From Archangium gephyra (GTDB lineage Bacteria > Myxococcota > Myxococcia > Myxococcales > Myxococcaceae): DNA of 64,000 bases. How positions within the stretch are numbered: position 1 is the stretch's first letter; every line of letters starts with the position of its first letter. Both the position numbers and the translations under genes were made by a program. Shown one piece after another: positions 43,118 through 52,451 of the stretch. Location: positions 10,998,501-11,062,500 of the forward strand of contig NZ_CP011509.1 of assembly GCF_001027285.1 (NCBI RefSeq). The letters run 5' to 3'. The notes below the pieces were generated by a model. That model was not told the origin of the DNA, did no database searches, and was given only the letters and a program-made list of their open reading frames with translations.

Positions 43118-44425
43118 CTACTTCTCGCTCATGCGGGCCCACACCGCCGCGGCGGCCTCGCGCGCCTGCTCCGCCACCACCGAGGGGTTCACCGACAGGG
43201 GCCGGCGCGCCCATACCCGCCACACGCCGTCCACCATCACCGACTCGACGTGGCGCGAGCCCAGGCCGAACACCACGTGCCAGGCCAGGTTCTCCGCCGT
43301 CAGCGGGGTGGCCGGCTGGTAGTCCATGAGGAGCAGGTCCGCCACCGCCCCCTCGCGCATCTGCCCCACCTGCAGCCCGAAGGCCTGCGAGGCCAGGCGC
43401 TGCCCGTTGGCCAGGTAGCGCAGCACGTCGATGGGCTGTCCCGCATCACGCGAGCGCAGCCACGCCGCCTGGGCCTCGGCGAACATGTCCGCGCTCACAC
43501 TGTCCGCGCCCAGCGTGGCCCGGTGGCCGAACTTCAGCGCCGGCGCGTAGCCCACCTCGGCCTCCATGTTCGAGCGCGGCGTGTGCGCCAGCCATGCGCC
43601 CGTGGGCAGCAGCTGCGCCAGCTCGGGCCACGCCAGGTGCCCCACGTGCGCCAGCAGCGTCTGCGGCGACAGCAGCCCGCCATCCACCAGCCGCATCACC
43701 GGCGAGGAGCCATAACGCTCCACCGACAGCTTCTCGTCCAGCGGATCCTCCGCCAGCGGCACGTGCAGCCCCGCGCCGGTGCTCTTCACGGCCTCGGCGA
43801 TGCCCTCCAGGGCCTCCTTGCTCACGGTGAAGAGCGGGGCCGCGCCCACCTGCCCCCGGAGCCGCCCGCGCGCCTTGCGCGTGAAGGCCACCGTCTCCTC
43901 CAGGCCCTCCTCGCGCCCCAGCGCCCCGCGCCGGTCCGTCACCGCGTAGGCGAGCACCCCGCGCAGGCCCACCTCGTGCAGCCCTCGGCCCACCCGCAGC
44001 AGCGCGCCCTGGACGGCCTTGGGCGAGGAGTGCAGATCGAAGAGCGAGGTGGTGCCACACTGGAGGGCCTCGAGGCCCCCGGCGGTCGCGGCCACCTGCA
44101 CCGCGTCCAGATCCAGCGCGTCCTCGTAGCGCCAGCGCACCTTCTCGAGCAGCTCCTCGTAGCCCTCCAGCTTGGGCCGGGGCATGCCGCGCCCGAGGCT
44201 CGCGTAGAGACGCTGGTGCGCGCTCACCAGGCCCGGGAAGACGAGCTTGCCCGAGAGCGCGATGACCTCGTCATCCGGGGCGGCCGGCAGATCCGGGCCC
44301 CGGGCCACGATGCGCTCGCCCTCGATGCGCAGATCCACCCGCTCGACACACGCGGGTTCGAGCTCGACGACGATGCCACCTTTCAGGAGCGTACCCACCC
44401 GTCCCTCCGGTTTGTCCGAGACCAT
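43118..44425 (-). CDS. SsnA-like amidohydrolase with altered metal ligands
   Basis: A 435-residue amidohydrolase-superfamily protein that follows SsnA from end to end: [14 protein letters not shown] (about 69), [23 protein letters not shown] (about 220), [35 protein letters not shown] (about 305), and [20 protein letters not shown] near the end. SsnA is named for a putative role in selenium metabolism, known from gene context. The usual HxH is HQR here and the later HxH is HVP, so two metal ligands are lost while the Asp and one His remain. It may bind rather than hydrolyse its ligand. It is the upstream neighbour of a predicted selenoprotein. Confidence 0.78.
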   Translation of the reverse strand: MVSDKPEGRVGTLLKGGIVVELEPACVERVDLRIEGERIVARGPDLPAAPDDEVIALSGKLVFPGLVSAHQRLYASLGRGMPRPKLEGYEELLEKVRWRYEDALDLDAVQVAATAGGLEALQCGTTSLFDLHSSPKAVQGALLRVGRGLHEVGLRGVLAYAVTDRRGALGREEGLEETVAFTRKARGRLRGQVGAAPLFTVSKEALEGIAEAVKSTGAGLHVPLAEDPLDEKLSVERYGSSPVMRLVDGGLLSPQTLLAHVGHLAWPELAQLLPTGAWLAHTPRSNMEAEVGYAPALKFGHRATLGADSVSADMFAEAQAAWLRSRDAGQPIDVLRYLANGQRLASQAFGLQVGQMREGAVADLLLMDYQPATPLTAENLAWHVVFGLGSRHVESVMVDGVWRVWARRPLSVNPSVVAEQAREAAAAVWARMSEK

Positions 44426-44468
44426 TGCGTCAGCGCGCCCCGCCCCCGGACGCCGACCGGGCGGCAGG

Positions 44469-44924
44469 TTAGCACTCCGTCCGCGTCATGGCGCGCCACA
44501 GCAGGAAAAGAACCACCCCCCCGCGTCCGGTCCACAACGCGGTGCGCAACAGGTTGGTCACGACGAGCCGCCGCCAGACGTCCGGCTGGAAGCCCGTCCG
44601 GAGGGACTCGTGCAGGGGGACCTGGAGGAAGAAGGTGGACAGCCACAGGGCCGCCACCAGGGCGAGGCCCACCCAGGGCACCACGGGATTCACCCCGGGT
44701 GGAGGGTGCAGCGCCAGCCAGACGGCCGTGACGAGCTCCAGCACCATGGGCGGGCCGACGACCCAGGTGGTGAGGACACCGTGGGCGGCGGCGTAGGGGA
44801 CGAAGCCGTCCGGGCCGACCCGGGCGAACAGCGGGTAGTGCACCACCTGGACGAACCAGATGAGCCCCACCATGAAGAGCGTGGCCGCCGCGTGGGCGAG
44901 CAGGATGAGCGGGGTGCTGGGCAT
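44469..44924 (-). CDS. Small polytopic membrane protein
   Basis: A 151-residue inner-membrane protein with four hydrophobic helices; the first contains LMVGL-type text ending WFVQVVHYPLF, where a Trp, Gln and His sit inside the membrane. It resembles DUF1772-like small membrane proteins of unknown role. The start is uncertain: ATG 44924 has GGAGG very close, and GTG 44939 would add five residues. It lies 43 bases upstream of the SsnA-like gene on the same strand, so the three genes 44924-42488 may be one operon. Confidence 0.7.
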   Translation of the reverse strand: MPSTPLILLAHAAATLFMVGLIWFVQVVHYPLFARVGPDGFVPYAAAHGVLTTWVVGPPMVLELVTAVWLALHPPPGVNPVVPWVGLALVAALWLSTFFLQVPLHESLRTGFQPDVWRRLVVTNLLRTALWTGRGGVVLFLLWRAMTRTEC

Positions 44925-45164
44925 GAGCCTCCGTGTCACCTTCTAGTGCAGGCCGAGCTCGTGCTCCCAGTCATAGAGCTTCTCGAGCAGATCCGAGGTG
45001 CATGCACCGGACACACCTCCGACCTGGGGGCAATCCTCTTCCAGCAGGACAACATCTCCGGCTCCGGACGGGCCTGCCAGAGCGTTCACTGCCAGCCCGA
45101 TACCTGGAGAAGGCGAAGCCACGTGCTGCCGACGGCGCACCGGTGCCTTAGAGCTGCGGGCGCC
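44925..45164. other. Divergent intergenic region with a possible gene remnant
   Basis: About 240 bases between a membrane protein and a lipoprotein esterase. On the minus strand the frame ending at 44943 closes with SDLLEKLYDWEHELGLH, which reads like the natural end of a helical protein, but no start or family could be found upstream. It could be a leftover 3' end or chance. Confidence 0.3.
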
Positions 45165-46223
45165 ATGACCACTCGCCCTTCCCTGCTGAACATTCTCGGC
45201 GCCGCCGCGCTGCTGTTCACGGCGGCCTGCCCCGGCCGCACCGCCGGCCCCGAGCCCGAGCCCCCTCCCCAGGCCCCCGACTACGGCCCGCCCGCCGCTC
45301 CCGCCCCGGCACCGCTTCCGGAACGCGCCTCCTGCAGCGGGCTCACCGTGGGCCCCGGCACCTACAACTGGAGCCTCACCCACGAGGGACGCACCCGCTT
45401 CTTCCACGTCCTCATCCCCCAGAATTACGACGCCTCCAGGCCCACGCCCGCCGTGCTCTCCTTCCATGGCTACGGCTCCAACGAGCAGGAGCAGGAAGAC
45501 CTGAGCCAGCTGTCCGAGCAGGCCGAGGCCCGGGGCTTCATCGCGGTGTATCCCCGCGGGCTGAACCAGAACGAGCTCGCCGGCACCAACGATCCCCAGT
45601 CCGCGAACACGCGCAGTTGGAACGCGGGCATCTGCTGTGGCCCGGCGCAGTTCGCCACGCCGCGCGTGGACGACGTGGCCTTCGTGGACGCGATGCTCGC
45701 GGACCTCGACACGCGCGTGTGTCTGGACACCAAACGCATCTACGCCACCGGCCTGTCCAATGGCGGCTTCTTCTCCTACCGGCTCGCCTGCGAGCGCGCG
45801 GGACAGATCGCCGCCATCGCCCCCATCGCCGGCATGGCGGGCTTCGAGCCCTGCGCTCCCGTGCGCCCCGTCTCGGTGATGCACTTCCACGGCACCGACG
45901 ACCAGGTCATCCGCTACGAGGGCGGCACCATCCCCTTCCTCGGCGGACCCTACCGCTCCGCGCAGGACTCGGTGGCGCGCTGGGCCAACCTCAACGTCTG
46001 TCTCGCCAGCGCCATCCCCACCTACGACCGGGGCGACAGCACCTGCAGTACCCTCACCAACTGCAACCAGGGCACCGCCGTCACCCTGTGCACCGTGCAG
46101 GGCGGTGGCCATACCTGGCCCGGGGGCCTCATTCCCCCCGAGGCCGGCCTCGGCAACACCACGCAGGACCTCGACGCCACCGAGCAGATGTGGCTCTTCT
46201 TCCAGGCCCACCCGCGTCCCTGA
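45165..46223 (+). CDS. Secreted lipoprotein esterase (PHB depolymerase/feruloyl esterase type)
   Basis: A 352-residue alpha/beta hydrolase of the LpqC/PHB-depolymerase family. The lipobox LLFTAAC puts the lipid Cys at about residue 22, and a Pro-rich linker follows. The catalytic set is Ser in GLSNGGFFSYRLA (about 198), Asp in HGTDDQV (about 244) and His in GGGHTWPGG (about 312). Many Cys residues suggest disulfides. Such enzymes cleave polyhydroxybutyrate or phenolic esters of plant walls, which would suit a predatory or saprophytic surface enzyme. The ATG at 45165 starts the signal peptide. Confidence 0.85.
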   Translation: MTTRPSLLNILGAAALLFTAACPGRTAGPEPEPPPQAPDYGPPAAPAPAPLPERASCSGLTVGPGTYNWSLTHEGRTRFFHVLIPQNYDASRPTPAVLSFHGYGSNEQEQEDLSQLSEQAEARGFIAVYPRGLNQNELAGTNDPQSANTRSWNAGICCGPAQFATPRVDDVAFVDAMLADLDTRVCLDTKRIYATGLSNGGFFSYRLACERAGQIAAIAPIAGMAGFEPCAPVRPVSVMHFHGTDDQVIRYEGGTIPFLGGPYRSAQDSVARWANLNVCLASAIPTYDRGDSTCSTLTNCNQGTAVTLCTVQGGGHTWPGGLIPPEAGLGNTTQDLDATEQMWLFFQAHPRP

Positions 46224-46348
46224 GGGAAGGCTCGCGCTCCGGGCGATGGTGCCTGCGGCGGAAGGCATGGCCGCTTGCGGTGCCTTGCCCGGTCGACGGG
46301 GAGCCTCCAGCGTTGGACATGGACTGTCACACGCGGGAGGGCTGCATC

Positions 46349-47515
46349 ATGTCCACGAAGGCCGAGCGGCACCGGAGTCCCTGGCTCCCCTGGCTCCCCT
46401 CCCTGCTGGTGCTCTGGGCCCTGGTGCCCGGCCCGGCCTTGGCCGCCGAGTTCCGCAGCGGGGACGTGGTGCGGGTGGGCCCCCAGGAGGTCATCGAGGA
46501 GGACCTCTATGCCTTCGGCCGCGTCGTGACCATCCAGGGCACCGTCCGGGGCGACGTCATCGCCATGGGCGAGCAGGTGGACATCTCCGGCACCGTCGAG
46601 GGAGACATCATGTCCGCCGGCTCGAACAACCGGATCTCCAGCCCGGTGCGCGGCAGCCTCCGGGCCGCGGGCGGCGAGCTCTCCGTGAGCGGACCCGTGG
46701 GCGAGGACGCCATGCTGGCCGCCGGCAACCTGCGGCTCACCCCCGAGGCCCGGGTGGGAAAGGATCTCTACCTCGCCTCGGGGGATGCGCGGCTCTACGC
46801 CCCCGTGCAGGGCGAGCTGCGGGCCGCGGCGGGGACACTCACGCTGGCGGCCCCCGTGGGCCAGGACGCGCACGCCGAGGCGGGCACGCTGCGGCTCACC
46901 GACGAGGCCCGCGTCGACGGGAACCTCAGCTACCGCAGTGACAAGGACGCGCAGCTCGCCTCGGGCGCTGTCGTGTCGGGCACGGTGGAGCATCTCGCCG
47001 CCCGGCAGCAGAAGGGCTGGGGGCCGGCCATGGGCCTCATCTTCTGGCTGCGCTCGCTCGTGGGGCTGTTCGCGCTGGGGCTGCTGTTCTCCCTGCTCGC
47101 GCCCCGGTTCGCGCGCCGGGTGACGGCCATGCTGCGCCAGCGGCCCCTGCCGAGTCTGGGCTGGGGCGCCGCGCTCTTCGTGAGCGTCCCGCTGCTCGCC
47201 GGCCTCGTCTTCCTCGTGGGCATGCTGCTGGGCGGCTGGTGGATCGGCCTCTTCATCCTGGCCCTCTACGCCTTCGCCATCGCCCTGTCCTTCCCGGTGG
47301 TGGGCCTGTTCCTCGGCCGGTGGCTGCTCGAGCGCTTCCACAAGACGGGGGCCCACCTCGCCGTGGCGCTGCTGCTGGGGCTGGTGCTGCTGACACTGGT
47401 GGGGCTCGTGCCGGTGCTGGGCGGAATCGCCGCCCTGGCCACCATCCTCTTGGGACTGGGGGCGATGCTCCTCAGCGTGCTGAGGGGCCACGAGCCCGCC
47501 GGGGCTCCGGTGTGA
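46349..47515 (+). CDS. Membrane protein with polymer-forming (bactofilin-like) beta-helix domain
   Basis: A 388-residue protein. The signal peptide (to about residue 32) is followed by a repetitive beta-helix of short alternating strands (VVTIQGTVRGDVIAMGEQVD, SSPVRGSLRAAGGELSVSGP, and so on; about 40-215) as in bactofilin/polymer-forming proteins. The rest has four to five membrane helices (about 225-380). The ATG at 46349 follows GGGAGG with good spacing. The repeat is outside the cytoplasm by topology, unlike cytosolic bactofilins. The stop overlaps the GTG of the YdjC gene (GTGA), so they are coupled. Confidence 0.8.
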   Translation: MSTKAERHRSPWLPWLPSLLVLWALVPGPALAAEFRSGDVVRVGPQEVIEEDLYAFGRVVTIQGTVRGDVIAMGEQVDISGTVEGDIMSAGSNNRISSPVRGSLRAAGGELSVSGPVGEDAMLAAGNLRLTPEARVGKDLYLASGDARLYAPVQGELRAAAGTLTLAAPVGQDAHAEAGTLRLTDEARVDGNLSYRSDKDAQLASGAVVSGTVEHLAARQQKGWGPAMGLIFWLRSLVGLFALGLLFSLLAPRFARRVTAMLRQRPLPSLGWGAALFVSVPLLAGLVFLVGMLLGGWWIGLFILALYAFAIALSFPVVGLFLGRWLLERFHKTGAHLAVALLLGLVLLTLVGLVPVLGGIAALATILLGLGAMLLSVLRGHEPAGAPV

Positions 47516-48297
47516 GCGGTCCGGAGCGCGCCCTCATCATCAACGCCGACGGCCTGGGATACGACCCGGCCATCACCCGGGGCATCCTCCGCGCCATGCA
47601 CGAGGGCATCGTCTCCTCGGCCACGTTGATGGTGAACACGCCCTACTCCGAGGCCGCCGCCCACGAGGCCCGGGGCCTGCCCATCGGCCTGCACTTCAAC
47701 CTCGCCCAGGGCCTCCCGGTGTGGGCGGCCTTTCCCGGCGAGTCCCTCCACGGCGGAGCCTTCTCGGAGCCGCTCGTCCCGCACCTGACGCCGGACGTGG
47801 TGGAGGCGGAGGCGCTCGCCCAGTTGGAGCGGCTGGATGTGCTGCTCGGCCAGCCGGCCACGCACGTGGACGTGCACCAGCACCTGCACCAGCACTCCGG
47901 CGTCTTCGAAGGCCTGGTGCGTGCCGCCCGCGCGCTCCGGCTGCCGGTGCGCTCCACGAGCCCGTCCATGCGCCATGCGCTGCGGGCCCACGGCGTGCGC
48001 ACCACCGACCATTTCCTCGGGGACACGGGGGTGGAGGCGTACTGGACCCTGGAGCGTCTGGAGCTGCACCTCGCCACGCTGCCCGAGGCGGGCGTCACCG
48101 AGCTGATGTGCCACCCGGGCTACCGGCCCGAGACCGTGAGGAGCGGCTACTCCCGGCAGCGCGAGGTGGAGCTGGCCACCTTCCTCCACCCGCGGGCCCA
48201 CATGGCGCTCACCCGGCTGGGCGTGAAGCCCACCGACTTCCGTGTCCTCACGCGGCCCGGCCAGGCCCCCAGCCTCCTCCTGGACTCACCCCGGTGA
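47512..48297 (+). CDS. YdjC/ChbG-family carbohydrate deacetylase
   Basis: A 261-residue cytosolic enzyme of the YdjC/HpnK group. The metal site is built by INADGLGYD (Asp, about residues 10-18), HVDVHQHLHQH (about 119-129) and the late CHPGY (about 203-207). Relatives remove an acetyl group from chito-oligosaccharides, or from N-acetylglucosaminyl hopanoids (HpnK). The GTG start overlaps the previous stop by four bases, linking it to the membrane protein before it. Its stop runs 12 bases into the convergent SNF2 gene. The substrate is not clear. Confidence 0.88.
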   Translation: MSGPERALIINADGLGYDPAITRGILRAMHEGIVSSATLMVNTPYSEAAAHEARGLPIGLHFNLAQGLPVWAAFPGESLHGGAFSEPLVPHLTPDVVEAEALAQLERLDVLLGQPATHVDVHQHLHQHSGVFEGLVRAARALRLPVRSTSPSMRHALRAHGVRTTDHFLGDTGVEAYWTLERLELHLATLPEAGVTELMCHPGYRPETVRSGYSRQREVELATFLHPRAHMALTRLGVKPTDFRVLTRPGQAPSLLLDSPR

Positions 48298-51200
48298 CAG
48301 GCCCCGCTCCGCCGCGCCCCGCTGAGCCCGGGCCGGCCGCGCGGGGTGCTCGTCCCCGGCGGAGGCCTCCCCCTCGGCCCCGTAGCGCAGCAACCCGAGC
48401 AGCTGCTCGGTGGAGAGCGCCGCCGCTCCATCCGCCTCGGACAGCAGGCTGTTGGCCAGGTCCCGCTTCTCCTCGTGCAGCGCGAGGATGGCCTCCTCGA
48501 TGGTGCCCTCGGAGATGAGGCGCGTCACCGTGACGGGCTTCGTCTGGCCGATGCGGTGCGCCCGGTCCGTGGCCTGATCCTCCACCGCCGGGTTCCACCA
48601 GGGATCCAGGTGCAGTACGTGGTCCGCCGCGGTGAGGTTGAGGCCCGTGCCCCCCGCCTTGAGCGAGATGAGGAAGACGTCCCCCTCTCCCCGCTGGAAG
48701 GCCGCCACCCGCGTCTCCCGCTCGGCCGCGGGCGTCTGGCCGTCCAGGTATTGCAGCGGCACGCCCCGCGCCTCCAGCGCCTCGCGCACCAGCGCCAGGT
48801 GCTTGACGAACTGGCTGAAGACGAGCGCCCGCCCTCCCCCGGCCCGCACCGCCTCCACCACCTCCACCAGGCGCTCCAGCTTCGAGGACGGCAGCGGCGA
48901 GTCCCCGTCCACCAGCCTCGGGTGACAGGCCGCCAGCCGCAGCCGAGTGAGCGCCGCCAGCACCTCGAAGCGCTTCTTCGGGCCCTTCGCGTCCGCCAGC
49001 CGCGCCAGCGCCGCCAGCCGCGTGTCCTCATACAGCCGCCGCTCGCCCTCGGAGAGGGTGATGGGCACCACCGTCTCCACGCGGGCGGGCAGCTCGCGCG
49101 CCACCTCGCCCTTGGTGCGCCGCAGCAGGAAGGGCCGCACCACCCGCGCCAGCGCCGCGCGCGCCTCCGGATCCTTCGTCCGCTCGATGGGCCCGGCGAA
49201 GCGCGTCCGGAAGGACTCGCGGCTGCCCAGCAGCCCCGGGAAGACGAGCCGGTACAGGCTCCACAGCTCCGACAGCCGGTTCTCCACCGGCGTGCCCGAC
49301 AGGGCGATGCGCGCCTCGGCCTTCAGCGCCCGCACCGCCTTCGCCCGCGCCGTGTCCGGATTCTTCACCGCCTGCGCCTCGTCCAGCACCAGCGTGGCGA
49401 AGGACACCTCGGAGAAGCGCTCGGCCTCGCGCATCAGCAGCGTGTAGCTCACCACCACCACGTCCCCCGCGCCCAGGCCGGAGAGCAGCTCCTCGCGCTC
49501 CGCCTCGCGGTAGCCCTGCACCTTCAGCGAGGGAGCGAAGCGCGCCGCCTCGCGCAGCCAGTTGAAGCACACCGAGGTGGGCGCCACCACCAGCGCCGGG
49601 CCCACCTCCGCGCGGTGCAACAGCAGCGCGAGCGCCTGCAGCGTCTTGCCCAGCCCCATGTCGTCCGCGAGGCACCCGCCCCCACCCCAGGCCGCCAGCC
49701 GCGCCATCCAGACGAAGCCCTCGCGCTGGTAGTCGCGCAGCCGGGCCTTCAGGGCCGCGGGCACCGGCACCTTCATCTTCTGGGCCTCGCGGATGCGTCC
49801 GGCCAGGTGGCGCCAGTCCGGCGGGGCCTCGACCGTGGCACCCGCTTCGGCCAGCCCGTCCAGCGTGGACGCCGCCGCCGCGCTCACCTCCCACTTGCCA
49901 TGGGAAGGGTGCGCCAGGTCCGCCAGGGGCGTGAGCTGCTCGCGCAGGGCCTCGGTGAGCCGCATCCAGCGTCCCGGCGCCAGCGCCACGTAGCGGTGCC
50001 CACGCCGCAGCGCATCCAGCAGCACGGCCAGCTCCACGCGCTCCCCTTCCAGCTCCACGCCGCCCCGCACGCCGAACCAGTCGTGCTCCCGGTGCACCTC
50101 CACCTTGAGGCCCTGTGCATCCGGCGAGCGCACCACGCTCCACGGCCGCTCCTCCCACTCCACGCGCAGCATGGGGCCCATCAGGGGCTCCAGCCGCTCG
50201 AGGAAGCCAAGCGCCGCCTCCGGGCCCTCCAGGGTGAAGTGGCCGTGCGTCTCCACTGGCAGCCCCAGCCGCTCCAGCAACGCGGCCGCCTCGGCGCGCT
50301 CGGCCTCCAGGTTCCTCCGCGCCCGCACCCGCTCCGTGCCCCGCAGGCCCCGGACGACGTCCACGCCCTCACCCGGCACCAGCGGTGGAGCCTCGGGCAG
50401 GGGCCGGACGAGCAGCGAGCCCTCCAACGTCTCGCCTCCCGTGGGCCGCAGACGCAGCAACAGCCCGGGCACGGCGGGGACCTCGCGCGCCTCCAGGGAC
50501 GGAGGAAGCGACACGGGCACGGCCGCCTCCACCCCGCCGAGCCGCTGCAGCAGCGCCGCGCGCGACGAGGCGGGCAACCGCCCTCCGTACTCCGCCACCG
50601 GCTCCAACACCGCCAGGGCCTCGGGCGAGGCGGACACCAGCGTCACCCGCGGCAACTCGCGCTCCACGTACAGCCAGGGCAGCGGCGCCCGCCCCACCAT
50701 CAACCCGTGCAGGATGCGCAGGGACACCGGCTCGCCCCCGAAGGTGGGGCGCACCCGGAGCCCCTCCACCGCCTCCTCGCCCTCCTCGATGGCGAAGCCG
50801 AGCGGCGCGGAGCGCACCCGCAGCGGTGTCTCCAGCTTCGTCTCGAACACCAGCCGGGGATGGTGCTCGAGCAGCTTCAACGCCTGGACGAGCAACCGCC
50901 GCTTGTCCCCCGGCTCCTGCATCCGCGCCACGAGCCGGCACAGCTCGAAGGCCTCCACCTCCTCGGGGGAGACGAGCGCGGCCCGGGCCTCGGCCTCGTC
51001 GCGCAGGGCCACCGGCGTTCCCTTGGACAGGCCGCCGCGCTTCAGCGGCCGGTGGAGGTAGGGCCGCAGGCGAGGCTCCCCCTCGGCGAAGCCCTCCAGG
51101 CGGAAGCTGACCTGGGCGGTGGCGGAAGCGGACTCCTGGCGGACCCGGAGCCCGAGCCCCACCTTGTCCATGGCGGCCAGCAGCGCCCGGCCAGGCGCCA

Positions 51201-52263
51201 CGAAGAGCCGCTCGGCGAGCCGCGCGTTCTCCCCCTCCCGCCGCGAGTCCCCGAGCGCGGCGAGCAACAGGTCGATCGCGGTGAGGGCGTGAATGCAGCG
51301 CGCCGGCCCGAGCACGGCGCACGTCAAGCACGAGACGGCGGCCTCCCCCCCTTCGAGGAGCTCGGGCAGATCCACCCGCACGCACTGCTGATGGAAGTGC
51401 TCCGAGAGATGATGCGTCCCGGAGCGCCCATAGCCGGACTCGTGGACGTGCGCGACCGGGCGATTCTCCGGGAAGCGGAGCATGCGCTCGTTGTCGGGCA
51501 GGAGGCGGGGAACGGCGTGCTCGCGGACCCGGGCCCGCTCCCGCTGGAGCAACTGCACGAGGGGCTCGAGCCGCGCATCCGTAGGGGGCGGAAACCCGCG
51601 GCGGGTCCGCTCCAGCTCCAACCCCATGCTCACCCGGTGGGCCTCGAGGCGGGCCCGGAGCCACGCGGCCCGCCTGTAGAGGTCGCGATCCTTCTCGGAC
51701 CAGTCCTCGGGCAGCGGCCGTGACCCGTCCAGGATGGACGCGACCGGGTAATCCTCCAGGAGATAGAGCCGGCGGGAGAGGGCGAACCCGCGTGGTAGCA
51801 GCGAGTCCAGCTCCGAGGCGAGAATGGAGCGCAGGTGGGTGACGTGGTGCGCCTCCAGCCAGGCCGGCACCTCCTCGGGAGCGGGGGGCGGAGCCTCCTC
51901 CTGCCCGGCGGGAGCCTCCGTCCCCTGCTCGGGATGGAGGGCCTCGAGGACGGCCAGCCCGAGCGCCACCGCATGCTGACAGATGACGGCGGGCTGGAAG
52001 CGGGAGCACGGGCAGTTGCCGAGCAGCCCCTGCTCGTTCGCGGACACCGACACCGGGAGATGACCCCCGCCCCGGCCGCGGACCTCTCCGTGCAGCACCT
52101 CTGGCACGGCGAACCAGGAGAGCACCCGCCCCTTGGCGGCCAGCTGTGTTCCCCGGGAGAAGACGTCCTCGCCCGCGAACTGTTGGAGTCGTTCCCGGGT
52201 GAGCCAATGACGCAGCCACTTGCCGGGCAGGGAGGTGGACTTTTGCGGTAATGCCTTCGGCAT
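48286..52263 (-). CDS. SNF2/RapA-type helicase with SWIM zinc finger
   Basis: A 1325-residue protein. The N-terminal SWIM motif is CPC...CQH (about 82-97). A second Cys group, CLTC...CIH (about 308), is spaced like a repeat of it. The C-terminal 500 residues are a Swi2/Snf2 ATPase: LADDMGLGKT (about 860), VLDEAQAVKNPDT (about 955, DEAQ box), GTPVENRLSELWSLYRL, LKAGGTGLNLT and the helicase-C end DQATDRAHRIGQT (about 1235). Such proteins move along double-stranded DNA to remodel bound proteins such as RNA polymerase. ATG 52263 opens the conserved part. It is the longest intact gene in the window. Confidence 0.9.
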   Translation of the reverse strand: MPKALPQKSTSLPGKWLRHWLTRERLQQFAGEDVFSRGTQLAAKGRVLSWFAVPEVLHGEVRGRGGGHLPVSVSANEQGLLGNCPCSRFQPAVICQHAVALGLAVLEALHPEQGTEAPAGQEEAPPPAPEEVPAWLEAHHVTHLRSILASELDSLLPRGFALSRRLYLLEDYPVASILDGSRPLPEDWSEKDRDLYRRAAWLRARLEAHRVSMGLELERTRRGFPPPTDARLEPLVQLLQRERARVREHAVPRLLPDNERMLRFPENRPVAHVHESGYGRSGTHHLSEHFHQQCVRVDLPELLEGGEAAVSCLTCAVLGPARCIHALTAIDLLLAALGDSRREGENARLAERLFVAPGRALLAAMDKVGLGLRVRQESASATAQVSFRLEGFAEGEPRLRPYLHRPLKRGGLSKGTPVALRDEAEARAALVSPEEVEAFELCRLVARMQEPGDKRRLLVQALKLLEHHPRLVFETKLETPLRVRSAPLGFAIEEGEEAVEGLRVRPTFGGEPVSLRILHGLMVGRAPLPWLYVERELPRVTLVSASPEALAVLEPVAEYGGRLPASSRAALLQRLGGVEAAVPVSLPPSLEAREVPAVPGLLLRLRPTGGETLEGSLLVRPLPEAPPLVPGEGVDVVRGLRGTERVRARRNLEAERAEAAALLERLGLPVETHGHFTLEGPEAALGFLERLEPLMGPMLRVEWEERPWSVVRSPDAQGLKVEVHREHDWFGVRGGVELEGERVELAVLLDALRRGHRYVALAPGRWMRLTEALREQLTPLADLAHPSHGKWEVSAAAASTLDGLAEAGATVEAPPDWRHLAGRIREAQKMKVPVPAALKARLRDYQREGFVWMARLAAWGGGGCLADDMGLGKTLQALALLLHRAEVGPALVVAPTSVCFNWLREAARFAPSLKVQGYREAEREELLSGLGAGDVVVVSYTLLMREAERFSEVSFATLVLDEAQAVKNPDTARAKAVRALKAEARIALSGTPVENRLSELWSLYRLVFPGLLGSRESFRTRFAGPIERTKDPEARAALARVVRPFLLRRTKGEVARELPARVETVVPITLSEGERRLYEDTRLAALARLADAKGPKKRFEVLAALTRLRLAACHPRLVDGDSPLPSSKLERLVEVVEAVRAGGGRALVFSQFVKHLALVREALEARGVPLQYLDGQTPAAERETRVAAFQRGEGDVFLISLKAGGTGLNLTAADHVLHLDPWWNPAVEDQATDRAHRIGQTKPVTVTRLISEGTIEEAILALHEEKRDLANSLLSEADGAAALSTEQLLGLLRYGAEGEASAGDEHPARPARAQRGAAERGLSPG

Positions 52264-52451
52264 GACCTCCAAGATAACGTCGGAGGGCGGGCTTGTCCGC
52301 ATCCACGTTGGCGGACTGGTGGCCGCCGGGCGTCCGGCCAGGAGAGCGAAGGGAGGAGGCACTGCGTCCTGGCCATGAACCAGGACCGGGCGGGTCCGGG
52401 GCACCGGGAGGCGCTCATCCGGACCCGCGCGGGGACGACGGGGACCGCGGA

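Noticed and set aside
48346-51723. 1125-codon open frame opposite the SNF2 gene
   Set aside because: Antisense shadow: composition dominated by Arg, Gln, His and Pro, while the minus frame contains all helicase motifs.
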